Shown here piece after piece: positions 1-6,320 of a stretch of DNA of 7,767 nucleotides. A model generated the notes under the pieces. That model had not been told where the DNA came from. It made no database searches and saw nothing but the letters and a program-made list of their open reading frames with translations. Where the stretch lies: NCBI RefSeq assembly GCF_000963705.1, contig NZ_LAJY01000857.1, positions 1-7,767 on the forward strand, written 5' to 3'. How positions within the stretch are numbered: the stretch's first letter is position 1; each line of letters begins with the position of its first letter. The DNA comes from Elstera litoralis. Its GTDB lineage: Bacteria; Pseudomonadota; Alphaproteobacteria; Elsterales; Elsteraceae. A program made the translations under genes and the position numbers.

Positions 1-1882
1 TTCCGTCGGGGTTTTTGCGATAGACCTTGCGGCCCGAGTTATCGACGCTCTCCACCTGCTGCGTGGCAAAGAAGATATCGTAGTCCTGCACCTTGGGGCA
101 CAATGGCCCGAGCGCTGCGTCATCGTTCCATTTCTGGACAAACAGCACGCTGGTCTTGGTGCCTGTGTGGGGCTTAAAGGTATTGGGATGCAACCCGACA
201 ACCGCGAGAATGCGGCAGCGTTCCATAATAAACTCGCGCGTCCGCTGGTCGGAGGCATTATTGAACCGTCCCTGCGGCAAAACCACGGCCATACGCCCGC
301 CCGGACGCAGGAAGTCTAGATTGCGTTCAATAAACAGCAGATCGCGCGCCACTGCCCGCTCCAGCTTGCCATCCTTCTTGTGGGCAAGATCATAGGGCGA
401 GAGCATATCCGACTGCTTAATGTCACCCGCAAACGGCGGGTTGGCCATTAGTACGTCGATTCCAAAATTTCGATAGCTGGGTTTATCGCTCGCCTCGCCC
501 CTCTCCTTAACGCGCAGCTTGCGCAAGCGTCGCCAACCGTCGCCATAAGTATCGAGCCATTCATTTTGCTTTGCGGTCTCGTCCCACTTCGTCCAATCGA
601 GGGTGTTGAGATGCAGAACATTGGTTTCGCCGTCGCCCGCAATCAGATTGAGGCACCGCGAAACGCGAACACTTTTTTCATCGAAATCGATGGCAAAAAC
701 ATGGTCTCGGACATAATCGATACAGCGGTTGGGCTTGGCCTCCATCGTAAACAGGTGGCTTTCCTCACGCCCCATTTCCCGCATGATCTGCCGCCACACA
801 TGAAACATACCGTGCACGGTAAAGCCCGCCGAACCGCAAGCCGTATCGATCACGGTCTCGGTTTCTTTCGGGTTCATCATGCGCACGCACATGTCGATAA
901 CCCAGCGCGGGGTGAAATATTGTCCCTTCTCGCCCTTAGAGGATTTGGAAACCAAATATTCAAAAGCGTCGTCGATCACGTCGAGATTAGAGTTGAAGAG
1001 TTTCCATTCTTCCAGCGAGCCAACGCACACCTGGAGATGATCGGGTGACAGTCGGATGCGCTCATCTTCAAGAAAGACCCCCGGCCATTTTTTCTTAGCA
1101 TCATCGAATAAATTCTGAATGGCCCCCTTGAGCTGCGCAGCCGTATTTTGATTGCGGAACCTTAGCGAAGTGTCGCGGCGATGCGAGGTCATCTCGTCAT
1201 ATAGCTTCGTGAAGATCAACTTGAAGACCTCCTCGAAAACATCAACCCCAGCATTCGCCAGCACTTCATCTTCCATATCTTCAATCAGATCACGCAGCGA
1301 GCGGGCAGATTTTCCCTCTTTTACCCGCTCGTCTTCGAGATCGATCAAAGTCTGGATCGTCCAAGGGTGATCGACGACATCTTCAATTGTTTGATCCGCG
1401 CGCGGCAATTCGTGGATCGGCATGAAGTAATTGGGGTTCTTACGATGCCAGACTTCGGCAATTACCTCATTGCTCCAGACCGCCAGGGGGGCACCTGTTG
1501 CGTGAGCGTATGAGCGGAGCTGTTCCTTACCATCCTTATATTTAAGCTGCTTCACTTCAAAAATAATATAGGGCACGCTGGGACGGTCAGCATCAAAAAC
1601 AACTATATCCGCACGTTTAGAACTGTCACGCCCGAACGTGATGGGATATTCAACCGTAATTCTAGACCGAACGTAGCCAAGCTTATCCATTAAGCGCGCA
1701 AGCCAAAGTTGACGGGTTTTTTCCTCCGGCTTGAGTTGAATTTCCTTTTCCCGAATAAGACAGGTAACATAAGGCACCCGCTGCCCTCGAATGTCGCGGT
1801 AAGTTACGCGGCTATAAAGTGCCCGTAGTTCTTCTTCGGAAAACAGAGGGCTTCCGCCGAACTCTCCAGACGTCTTATCCAT
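1..1882 (-). CDS. Type I-like N6-adenine DNA methyltransferase with N-terminal HsdR_N-like domain (3' end outside window)
   Basis: This is a partial gene: 627 codons from an ATG at 1882-1880 are open to the window edge and no stop is reached. The ATG is preceded by AAAGG (1896-1892) at 9 nt spacing. Residues about 45-150 resemble the HsdR_N/HSDR_N_2 domain, with a PD-(D/E)XK-like signature: D92 in RADIVVFD, then E109 and K111 in FEVK. Residues about 190-310 are helical and HsdM_N-like. The methyltransferase core follows: GQYFTPRWVIDMC near 320-332, AdoMet motif I DTACGSAGF (346-354), FAIDFDEKSVRV (396-407), LIAGDGETNVLHLNTL (413-428), and catalytic motif IV NPPF (481-484). By family knowledge it would methylate adenine N6 in DNA, possibly with an HsdS-like partner encoded to the left of the window. 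Whether the nuclease-like domain cuts DNA or only serves as a structural part cannot be told here. Methyltransferase identity is very sure; the type I subclass is less so. Confidence 0.9.
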   Translation of the reverse strand, partial: MDKTSGEFGGSPLFSEEELRALYSRVTYRDIRGQRVPYVTCLIREKEIQLKPEEKTRQLWLARLMDKLGYVRSRITVEYPITFGRDSSKRADIVVFDADRPSVPYIIFEVKQLKYKDGKEQLRSYAHATGAPLAVWSNEVIAEVWHRKNPNYFMPIHELPRADQTIEDVVDHPWTIQTLIDLEDERVKEGKSARSLRDLIEDMEDEVLANAGVDVFEEVFKLIFTKLYDEMTSHRRDTSLRFRNQNTAAQLKGAIQNLFDDAKKKWPGVFLEDERIRLSPDHLQVCVGSLEEWKLFNSNLDVIDDAFEYLVSKSSKGEKGQYFTPRWVIDMCVRMMNPKETETVIDTACGSAGFTVHGMFHVWRQIMREMGREESHLFTMEAKPNRCIDYVRDHVFAIDFDEKSVRVSRCLNLIAGDGETNVLHLNTLDWTKWDETAKQNEWLDTYGDGWRRLRKLRVKERGEASDKPSYRNFGIDVLMANPPFAGDIKQSDMLSPYDLAHKKDGKLERAVARDLLFIERNLDFLRPGGRMAVVLPQGRFNNASDQRTREFIMERCRILAVVGLHPNTFKPHTGTKTSVLFVQKWNDDAALGPLCPKVQDYDIFFATQQVESVDNSGRKVYRKNPDG

Positions 1883-1966
1883 AGAAACCGACCTTTATAT
1901 CCAGAGCTTCCGCTGAGATTGATGGGAAGCTTCGCTTTTATCGTCTCTATACCTGGCCTGCTCTCG
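1883..1966 (-). other. 5' leader of the methyltransferase gene
   Basis: This stretch lies between the IS debris and the methyltransferase ATG and contains no gene. It holds the AAAGG ribosome binding site and a 7-bp inverted repeat (AGCTTCC at 1905-1911, GGAAGCT at 1925-1931, 13-nt loop) that could fold in the leader mRNA. No convincing sigma-70 promoter was found. Confidence 0.35.
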
Positions 1967-2029
1967 TTACAAGTGTGGAATTACGGTCATTGCCAATGCC
2001 ACCATGCTGTCAAAAAAATCGGTATGACG
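1967..2029 (-). pseudogene. Possible C-terminal scrap of an IS5-type transposase
   Basis: A 20-codon minus-strand frame ends at TAA (1969-1967) and reads RHTDFFDSMVALAMTVIPHL. The alternating hydrophobic tail, with a pattern like SMVALAATVI followed directly by a stop, recalls the C-termini of IS5-family transposases. The segment abuts the point where the IS3 orfB homology stops, so it could be a second element joined there. It is too short for a firm call and may be unrelated non-coding DNA. Confidence 0.25.
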
Positions 2030-2037
2030 TGCGCGCT

Positions 2038-2213
2038 GTAAGCTCGGCCTGCCCGGGACGGCGGGACCGTTAATGGTAGGTCGATCTCTCCGCCTCAAGA
2101 ACAGCATAGGCCCGCCGGATCGGCGCCCCAATCTCCTCGAACCCCATTAACTAAATCCTGCTGCCCGGCAGGCCTTCGAGCTTTGGCTGCGCCGGATTTC
2201 GGCTCGTCTGATA
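2038..2213 (-). pseudogene. IS3-family transposase OrfB, N-terminal fragment
   Basis: In the frame offset from orfA, as usual for IS3 overlapping orfs, the DNA encodes KSGAAKARRPAGQQDLVNGVRGDW. After a frame change near 2117 it encodes APIRRAYAVLEAERSTYH, a TAA (2072-2070) where tyrosine is expected, and then RSRRPGQAEL. This matches the helical start of IS3 OrfB proteins, in which RRACxVLxxxRSTYHYxSRR is recurrent. The DDE catalytic region is absent, because similarity stops about 40 codons further on. It has a frameshift, a stop and a truncation, so it is non-functional. Confidence 0.75.
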
Positions 2214-2460
2214 ACGTCCTGCAGTATCTCCTTATCGAGCGACAGGTCTGCGACCAGTTTCTTCAGCTTGGTGTTTTCATCCTCAAGCTGCTTCAACCGC
2301 CGCATCTCGGTTGGCATCAAACCATGATATTTCTTCTTTCAGTTGAGGTAAGCCGCCTGGCTGATCCCAGCCTTCCGGCAAATCTCCGCAACAAGAACCC
2401 CGTCCGCGCCTTGTTTCAGAATGAACGCTTCTGGGCGTCCGAGAACTGCGATGCTTTCAT
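2147..2460 (-). pseudogene. IS3-family transposase OrfA, frameshifted and with an internal stop
   Basis: OrfA supplies the helix-turn-helix DNA-binding part of IS3 transposase. The ATG is at 2460-2458, with a GGAGG-type site just upstream on the minus strand. The start MKASQFSDAQK is intact. One base is then missing near 2427-2430, which breaks the frame. The next frame restores LKQGADGVLVAEICRKAGIS and the HTH. A TGA at 2341-2339 replaces the expected tryptophan of the NWKKKY motif. Next come a leucine-zipper-like stretch, LKQLEDENTKLKKLVADLSL, and DVIRR. Two independent lesions make this a pseudogene. Confidence 0.85.
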
Positions 2461-2678
2461 CCTTTTCCGCTCCTCCCAGCCAGGGAAATTCAGACGGAAA
2501 AACTCTAACTCAAAACCGTCCAATTTCTCGGGAGCAGATCACCGCAAGTTGGATACATTTGCATGGAACAGGTCAATGCCGCAGCCGACTGAGTGTCCGG
2601 TGAAACGGGGCAACACTACTCACCAGCTGCTGCTTGCCCCTTGTGCGAGAGATGGCAGGGAAAGTTCGTCAAGTTTTT

Positions 2679-2697
2679 TTACCTATTTCGTAGGTAA
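2679..2697. repeat. Perfect inverted repeat upstream of hamA (operator-like)
   Basis: TTACCTA and TAGGTAA form a perfect 7-bp dyad around a 5-nt centre TTTCG. A T-run precedes it on the plus strand, so it is not oriented as a rho-independent terminator for either direction. It lies about 40 bp upstream of the candidate -35 box of hamA, a reasonable place for a regulator binding site. That role is inference. Confidence 0.45.
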
Positions 2698-2739
2698 TAC
2701 GACGCAGTTCGCACCGGACTTCATGGAACGCGAAGGGGG

Positions 2740-2768
2740 TTGAAGTCATCAAGCTAAAGTTGCATAGT
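2740..2768 (+). promoter_or_regulatory. Candidate sigma-70-type promoter of hamAB
   Basis: TTGAAG (2740-2745, four of six matches to TTGACA) and CATAGT (2763-2768, four of six to TATAAT) are separated by 17 bp. This would place the transcript start near 2775, about 30 nt before the hamA start. Boxes are imperfect and no experiment supports them. Confidence 0.3.
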
Positions 2769-2791
2769 GCTTCAGTATGCTTCGTATCCGG

Positions 2792-2798
2792 TAGGAGG
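2792..2798 (+). promoter_or_regulatory. Shine-Dalgarno sequence that selects a TTG start for hamA
   Basis: TAGGAGG is nearly a full match to the anti-SD sequence and ends 8 nt before TTG at 2807-2809. No ATG or GTG sits at a comparable spacing in this frame, so it fixes the hamA start. Confidence 0.75.
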
Positions 2799-2806
2799 CC
2801 GCGCGC

Positions 2807-3661
2807 TTGTCAGATATCTATGCCCATAGACCCGCGCGGTTCTTCACTCAAATTTATTCAAGTCATTCAGTAAGTCCTACCCGAGAAGCCTACTGTGCCG
2901 GTTTCGAAGTCGAGGAATGGCGCTGTAATGGACTTGCCGACCACCTTATCGAATGGCTTGCGGACTACGCCCTCAAGGAAGACGAGTTGGGGGTACATCA
3001 CGGGAATATGTATATCCGCCTCAGAGAAGCGGCTATTCGAATATATACTAGCAATAAATATAAGAGACGCGGCGAGGTTGGAGAGATCGCACTACACGCG
3101 ATCTGCCGCGAGTTTTTTGGCACGATACCGCTCGCGCCCCGTGTGTTCTATCTCACCTCATCAAACGACGTCGTCAAATCCTTTGACCTGGCTCACGTTC
3201 GTATGGTTGAAGGAAGAAGTGAACTTTGGCTGGGTGAAGCGAAATTTTATGAAGACAGCAATGCCGCAACCAAAGCTGCTATTTCTTCAATCACGGAACA
3301 TATCGACCTAGGCTTCCTTCGGAACCAGAAGCTCATTCTGGGCCCTCAAGTATCAAAATCACTTCCGAACTATCAAGAAATCAGAGATATTCTTTCAATC
3401 CAAACTTCGCTAGACGAACTCTTTGACCGAGCGGTGTTTCCAGTGCTCGTCGCTGGCGATAGTTCCGCTACAAAGAAAACTAAGAGAGTTGATGACGACT
3501 ACACGGCAGCCATCGAAGCAGAGCTTGCCGCTCTGTACGACTTGATCACGAAATCAGGTCTCATGACTAAAATTAGGGTCATGCTGATCTATCTACCATT
3601 GGCGGAAAAGTCACGCCTTGCTGACGCATTTGACAATAGACTGAAAGGCTTGCAGCCATGA
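2807..3661 (+). CDS. hamA: HamA, nuclease subunit of the Hachiman anti-phage system
   Basis: This 284-residue protein has the length expected for HamA. The C-terminal two thirds match the HamA C-terminal domain (PF08878, formerly DUF1837). Seen in order: RGEVGEIALH (E90, E93, H97), REFFGTIPL (101-109), SSNDVVKSFDLAHV with D127 and H130, and WLGEAKFY (141-148) with E144 and K146. The last two motifs form a PD-(D/E)XK-like nuclease site, E-x-K being its most recognisable part. From published Hachiman work, HamA is a DNase held inactive by HamB and unleashed when HamB senses aberrant DNA, giving abortive-type protection. The TTG start is chosen from the TAGGAGG at 8 nt. The stop overlaps the next start (ATGA, 3658-3661), implying translational coupling with hamB. 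All family motifs appear intact. Confidence 0.88.
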   Translation: MSDIYAHRPARFFTQIYSSHSVSPTREAYCAGFEVEEWRCNGLADHLIEWLADYALKEDELGVHHGNMYIRLREAAIRIYTSNKYKRRGEVGEIALHAICREFFGTIPLAPRVFYLTSSNDVVKSFDLAHVRMVEGRSELWLGEAKFYEDSNAATKAAISSITEHIDLGFLRNQKLILGPQVSKSLPNYQEIRDILSIQTSLDELFDRAVFPVLVAGDSSATKKTKRVDDDYTAAIEAELAALYDLITKSGLMTKIRVMLIYLPLAEKSRLADAFDNRLKGLQP

Positions 3662-3837
3662 CTATGTCGCCGATTGACTGGGCCTCTCTTGATAAAATAG
3701 ACGGACCGGAGATTATACCTGCTGTATTTAAAGTCCTACAATCTGCATCCCTTGCAATTAACTCCTCAGAACCTGACGAGCCAGAATTACTCCAAATTAT
3801 TCCTAGAATTTATCGATTGATTGATAAAAAAGCCTGA
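3658..3837 (+). CDS. 59-codon frame, probable detached N-terminus of HamB
   Basis: It starts with ATG overlapping the hamA stop (ATGA), with AAAGG (3644-3648) 9 nt upstream, and ends at TGA 3835-3837. It reads MTMSPIDWASLDKIDGPEII, then a helical segment that includes VFKVLQSASLAINSS and ELLQIIPRIYRLIDKK. I know no stand-alone gene like this between hamA and hamB. If the frame slips to -1 after the AAAAAA run (3826-3831), the text continues KSLSWKKLREVVNALARATG into the helicase, which reads as one smooth helical N-terminus. The joined protein would be about 698 residues. So this is most likely the first part of HamB, cut off by a missing base in the A-run, or joined by ribosomal frameshifting. 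A separate small protein is the alternative. Confidence 0.6.
   Translation: MTMSPIDWASLDKIDGPEIIPAVFKVLQSASLAINSSEPDEPELLQIIPRIYRLIDKKA
3826..3832 (+). other. A6-G homopolymer at the hamB frame switch (possible slippery or phase-variable site)
   Basis: In the upstream frame the codons are GAT AAA AAA GCC TGA. The hamB frame is -1 relative to this and is open only from 3828, immediately after its own TAA at 3825-3827, so any switch must happen within 3826-3837. One extra A (A7) would fuse the two frames directly. AAAAAAG also resembles the A-AAA-AAG class of -1 slippery sites, but the zero-frame phasing here (T-AAA-AAA-G) is not the canonical one. No clear stimulatory hairpin was seen downstream. 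Confidence 0.45.
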
Positions 3838-3857
3838 GTTGGAAAAAGTTAAGAGAA

Positions 3858-5753
3858 GTGGTGAACGCGCTCGCTCGAGCCACCGGGCTGTGGAATTACA
3901 TCGACAAGGAGATTGCGGACTACGCAGACTTGCTTCTCGCGGAAAGTGTTACGTCCGAAGAGCTTGGAGGTATCACCTTTCATCGTGAACAAATTGAGGC
4001 CTTAAACACGCTGCTGTCGGGCGAGAACCTGATCTTGAGCGCGCCGACGAGCTTTGGGAAAAGTCTTCTTGTTGATGCGCTATTGGCCTCTGGAAAGTAT
4101 CGTAGAGTTGCCATTATACTGCCTACGATTGCATTGCTAGACGAGTTCAGGCGCCGCCTTCGCCGGAGGTTTCAGGACAAGTTTGAGTTGGTAATGCACC
4201 CCGAAGAGCGCGCCGCAGGCGCGGATGTCATTTTTCTCGGCACCCAGGAAAGGTTGCTCAATCGCGACGACATCGGGACGCTCGATCTGACCGTTGTGGA
4301 TGAGTTCTATAAGCTTGATCCGAGACGCAAGGATGAGCGCAATGTTGCGTTGAACGCCGCTGTAAGGAGGCTTTTGCTAAAATCTCGCCAGTTCTTCTTC
4401 CTCGGTCCGAATATCGACGATGTCACTGTAACCGTCGAAGGGCGTTGGAAATTTCAGTTCCTAAAGACACGCTTTTCAACTGTAGCTGTTGATATATATG
4501 ACTTAGGAGAGGTTGAGGACAAGGAAGCTCGCCTTTATGAAGAGCTGAGACAAGAGCGCAATTGGCCCTCGCTTGTTTTCGTCTCATCGCCAGATCGGGC
4601 AAACATGCTTGCGGGCACTGCTGCCGATAAATTCAAGGTGTCGCACACCGCTGACGAGATGGCCACTTGGATGCGGGAGAACTATGGAGACAAGTGGCCG
4701 CTGATTGCAGTAGTCAATAATGGCTTCGCCGTTCACCACGCCCGCATCCCTCGATCCCTAGCATCCCAGATGGTGCGCCTGTTTAACGCGAAGACCCTTC
4801 CCGTCCTATTCTGTACCTCGACCCTGATCGAAGGGGTCAATACTGCAGCAAAGACGGTAATGATCTACGATAAGAAAATCAGTAGGGCAAACTTTGATTT
4901 TTTCACCTTTTCGAACATCAAAGGGCGTGCGGGGCGCCTGGGTGAGCATCGTGTGGGGCAGGTTTATCTCTTCAATCCGCCTCCCCCACCGCAAGAGACT
5001 GAAGTGGCACCAACATTGTTCGACGACGAAGAAAATGCCTCGGATGACTATCTTGTCTTTCTAGACGAGGTAGATCTTTCCAAGGACACGAATGCTCGAA
5101 TTTCAGTAATTTCTAACGAGCTGGGGCTGTCAAGGGACGAGCTGCGGATTGCCTCCTCAGTAGGCTTGGAGACTGCGGCTCGCATTCGCCATCAGGTTTT
5201 ACAGAGTCTGCACAATAGCAGTCTTTTAATTTGGAGCGGATACCCCGACTACAATCAAATCGAAGAGGTCGTTCGGGTAATATGCCAGGTGAAGAGTGCC
5301 CGCGATTTTGGTGCGTATTCTGATAAACAACTCACGTTTTTGATTTCCGCTCTGAGGGGCGCCCAGAAAATAAAGGATTTTATGCTCAATTACAACTCAA
5401 GCTACAAAGGTGATCCAGAGGCCTACGATGGTATATTCAAGTTTTTACGTGCATGTGAGTATGGCTTGCCGCAGGTAATTTCGCTAGTTGCGCTGTTTGC
5501 CTCGAAGAGGGACGACTCCGTGAACTACGACCTATTTGTGCGAGAACTTAGCCGCTGGTTCCGAAACGAGGCTTTGAGAAGCTTGGAAGAGGAAGGGATT
5601 CCAATTCAGGTTGCAGAGCGCTTCGTAAAAAATAATGACAGCAAAAAAACCCTGACAAAGCGTTTGGAACAAGCTGTCCTGGGCGAGTCTGGCTTGCTCT
5701 CTGATTTCGAACGCAACTGGTTGGCCTATGCACTCGATCTGAAACTGACTTAG
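3858..5753 (+). CDS. hamB: HamB, superfamily 2 helicase of the Hachiman system (main open frame)
   Basis: The main frame has 631 residues from GTG 3858. Motifs in order: Q-motif-like FHREQIEAL (41-49); Walker A SAPTSFGKS (61-69, K68); motif Ia LPTIALLDEF (88-97); motif II VVDEFYKLD with D148-E149; motif III FLGPN (181-185); AVHHARIPRSL (291-301), as in Ski2-like helicases; motif V CTSTLIEGVN (319-328); motif VI NIKGRAGRLG (353-362). An acidic, proline-rich linker (374-395) and a helical C-terminal domain follow. By family knowledge HamB binds HamA, scans DNA using ATP, and licenses the nuclease. The start is uncertain: GTG 3858 or 3861 has only a weak AGAGAAG site, and the frame is open back to 3828. 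The N-terminus KSLSWKKLREVV before the GTG looks genuine, so the natural start is probably ATG 3658 through a frame change. The ATPase core itself is intact. Confidence 0.88.
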   Translation: MVNALARATGLWNYIDKEIADYADLLLAESVTSEELGGITFHREQIEALNTLLSGENLILSAPTSFGKSLLVDALLASGKYRRVAIILPTIALLDEFRRRLRRRFQDKFELVMHPEERAAGADVIFLGTQERLLNRDDIGTLDLTVVDEFYKLDPRRKDERNVALNAAVRRLLLKSRQFFFLGPNIDDVTVTVEGRWKFQFLKTRFSTVAVDIYDLGEVEDKEARLYEELRQERNWPSLVFVSSPDRANMLAGTAADKFKVSHTADEMATWMRENYGDKWPLIAVVNNGFAVHHARIPRSLASQMVRLFNAKTLPVLFCTSTLIEGVNTAAKTVMIYDKKISRANFDFFTFSNIKGRAGRLGEHRVGQVYLFNPPPPPQETEVAPTLFDDEENASDDYLVFLDEVDLSKDTNARISVISNELGLSRDELRIASSVGLETAARIRHQVLQSLHNSSLLIWSGYPDYNQIEEVVRVICQVKSARDFGAYSDKQLTFLISALRGAQKIKDFMLNYNSSYKGDPEAYDGIFKFLRACEYGLPQVISLVALFASKRDDSVNYDLFVRELSRWFRNEALRSLEEEGIPIQVAERFVKNNDSKKTLTKRLEQAVLGESGLLSDFERNWLAYALDLKLT

Positions 5754-5795
5754 GTGCAATTTTTGGTTGCAATTAATTTATGGCTGTGGCCTACT

Positions 5796-6051
5796 TCAAT
5801 ACGCCGTCCTGGCTTCGAATGCGAGCGGACTGATACCGCCCAGATATGAATGGCGACTACGCGGGTTGTAGAGGTCGTTGATTTACGGGAAGATAGCGGC
5901 TTCTGCCTGCCACCTTGTTAACCAAGTTTGGCGCCCGAGCAATGCAGCCTTCAGGCTTTTGAAGAAGGCCTCGACAGTCGCGTTGTCATAGCTCATGCCC
6001 TTGCCTGACATTGAGGGTAGCAAACTGTGGGCCTGTTGCTTTTTCTGCCAG
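5796..6051 (-). pseudogene. IS3-family transposase OrfB, C-terminal remnant
   Basis: The minus-strand frame ends at TGA 5798-5796 and reads YWQKKQQAHSLLPSMSGKG, then MSYDNATVEAFFKSLKAALL, GRQTWLTRWQAEAAIFP, a TAA at the position of a family tyrosine, INDLYNPRSRHSYLGGISPL and AFEARTAY. YDNA...E is the last part of the DDE catalytic region (final E), and YNPRxRHSxLG is the usual C-terminal box. Everything upstream in the protein, including the first two catalytic aspartates, is missing; the break is near the IS66 end at 6068. This sequence belongs to a different IS3 branch from the relic at 2038-2541, where the end would be expected to read GKPTDNAFIEAFN. It cannot be functional. Confidence 0.85.
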
Positions 6052-6067
6052 TAGTAATAACAATACC

Positions 6068-6320
6068 GTATGCGCTTTCCTCCTCATGCGTTGCTGTGAT
6101 AGTTCCACGGAAGCAGATCGTCGATTTGGCTCGGCTTATGGCCTTTGACGATGGCGGTGAGGGTTGCGGTCAGCCAAGCCTGTGGGTCGATACCGTTCAT
6201 TTTGCTGATTTCGATCAGCGAGGCGATGACGGCCCAGTTTTCTGCTCAGGCGTCGCGCCCCGCGAAGTAAGCATTTTCTCGGTTGAGAGTGATGGGGTAG
6301 ATGGTAAGGTCCGGAATATA
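6068..6320 (-). mobile_element. Remnant of an IS66-family element, one end present
   Basis: The left limit, GTATGCGCTTTCC (6068-6080), resembles the IS66 terminal repeat, which generally begins GTAAGCG, and lies 15 bp beyond the tnpC stop as expected for the right end. Inward, the minus strand encodes the tnpC C-terminus; similarity fades near 6320. The end abuts the IS3 relic, so one element probably inserted into or recombined with the other. Confidence 0.65.
6084..6320 (-). pseudogene. IS66-family transposase TnpC, C-terminal remnant with internal stop
   Basis: The minus-strand frame ends at TGA 6086-6084. It reads IYPITLNRENAYFAGRDA, a TGA in place of a family glycine, then AENWAVIASLIEISKMNGID, PQAWLTATLTAIVKGHKPSQ and IDDLLPWNYHSNA. 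This is the C-terminal helical region of IS66 transposases, recognised by the pattern RPITLNRKNALFAG-AENWAxIASLIETxKLNGVDPQAWL and DDLLPW. The catalytic N-terminal four fifths is missing and similarity degrades before residue IYPIT. Truncation plus the nonsense codon make it dead. Confidence 0.85.

Larger units (their letters stand above)
2038..2541 (-). mobile_element. Truncated, decayed IS3-family element (5' half only)
   Basis: Read on the minus strand, the element starts at a terminal-repeat-like end, TGATCTGCTCCCGAGAAATT (2541-2522), typical of IS3-family left ends. It continues through orfA and the overlapping start of orfB. Similarity ends near 2038, after about 500 bp, whereas complete IS3-family elements are usually about 1.2-1.5 kb. 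No right end is seen. The orfA type (MKASQFSDAQK, PTEMRRLKQLEDENTKLKKL) belongs to the IS51/IS407-like branch by my recollection. The element cannot encode a working transposase. Confidence 0.8.
2542..2806 (+). other. Intergenic region upstream of the Hachiman operon
   Basis: No gene is supported in this 265-nt stretch between the IS3 end and hamA. It contains a perfect dyad (2679-2697), a promoter candidate (2740-2768) and a strong Shine-Dalgarno sequence (2792-2798). A long plus-strand open frame crosses it from the IS relic, but it is antisense to orfA and has no coding character. Confidence 0.6.

Noticed and set aside
566..1048. Plus-strand open frame of 160 codons
   Set aside because: It lies wholly antisense to the methyltransferase core, which has unmistakable motifs on the minus strand.
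1946..1972. Minus-strand promoter TTGTAA - TATAGA for the methyltransferase gene
   Set aside because: The spacer is only 15 bp, and the -35 overlaps a possible transposase tail. Below the level I would annotate.
2586..2616. IS-end-like sequence TGTCCGGTGAAACGGGGCAA on the plus strand
   Set aside because: It vaguely recalls IS terminal repeats, but no partner repeat or adjoining transposase was found.
2183..2743. Long plus-strand open frame (186 codons)
   Set aside because: It is antisense to the recognisable IS3 orfA relic and has no family-like motifs or ribosome binding site.
5756..5775. Rho-independent terminator after hamB
   Set aside because: TGCAA and TTGCA pair over only 5 bp with a 7-nt T-rich loop and are not followed by a T-run. 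Too weak to call.
2038..6051. Composite transposon carrying Hachiman between two copies of the same IS3 element
   Set aside because: The orfA/orfB type on the left and the orfB C-terminus on the right appear to belong to different IS3 branches, and no matching ends were found at 5760-5796.
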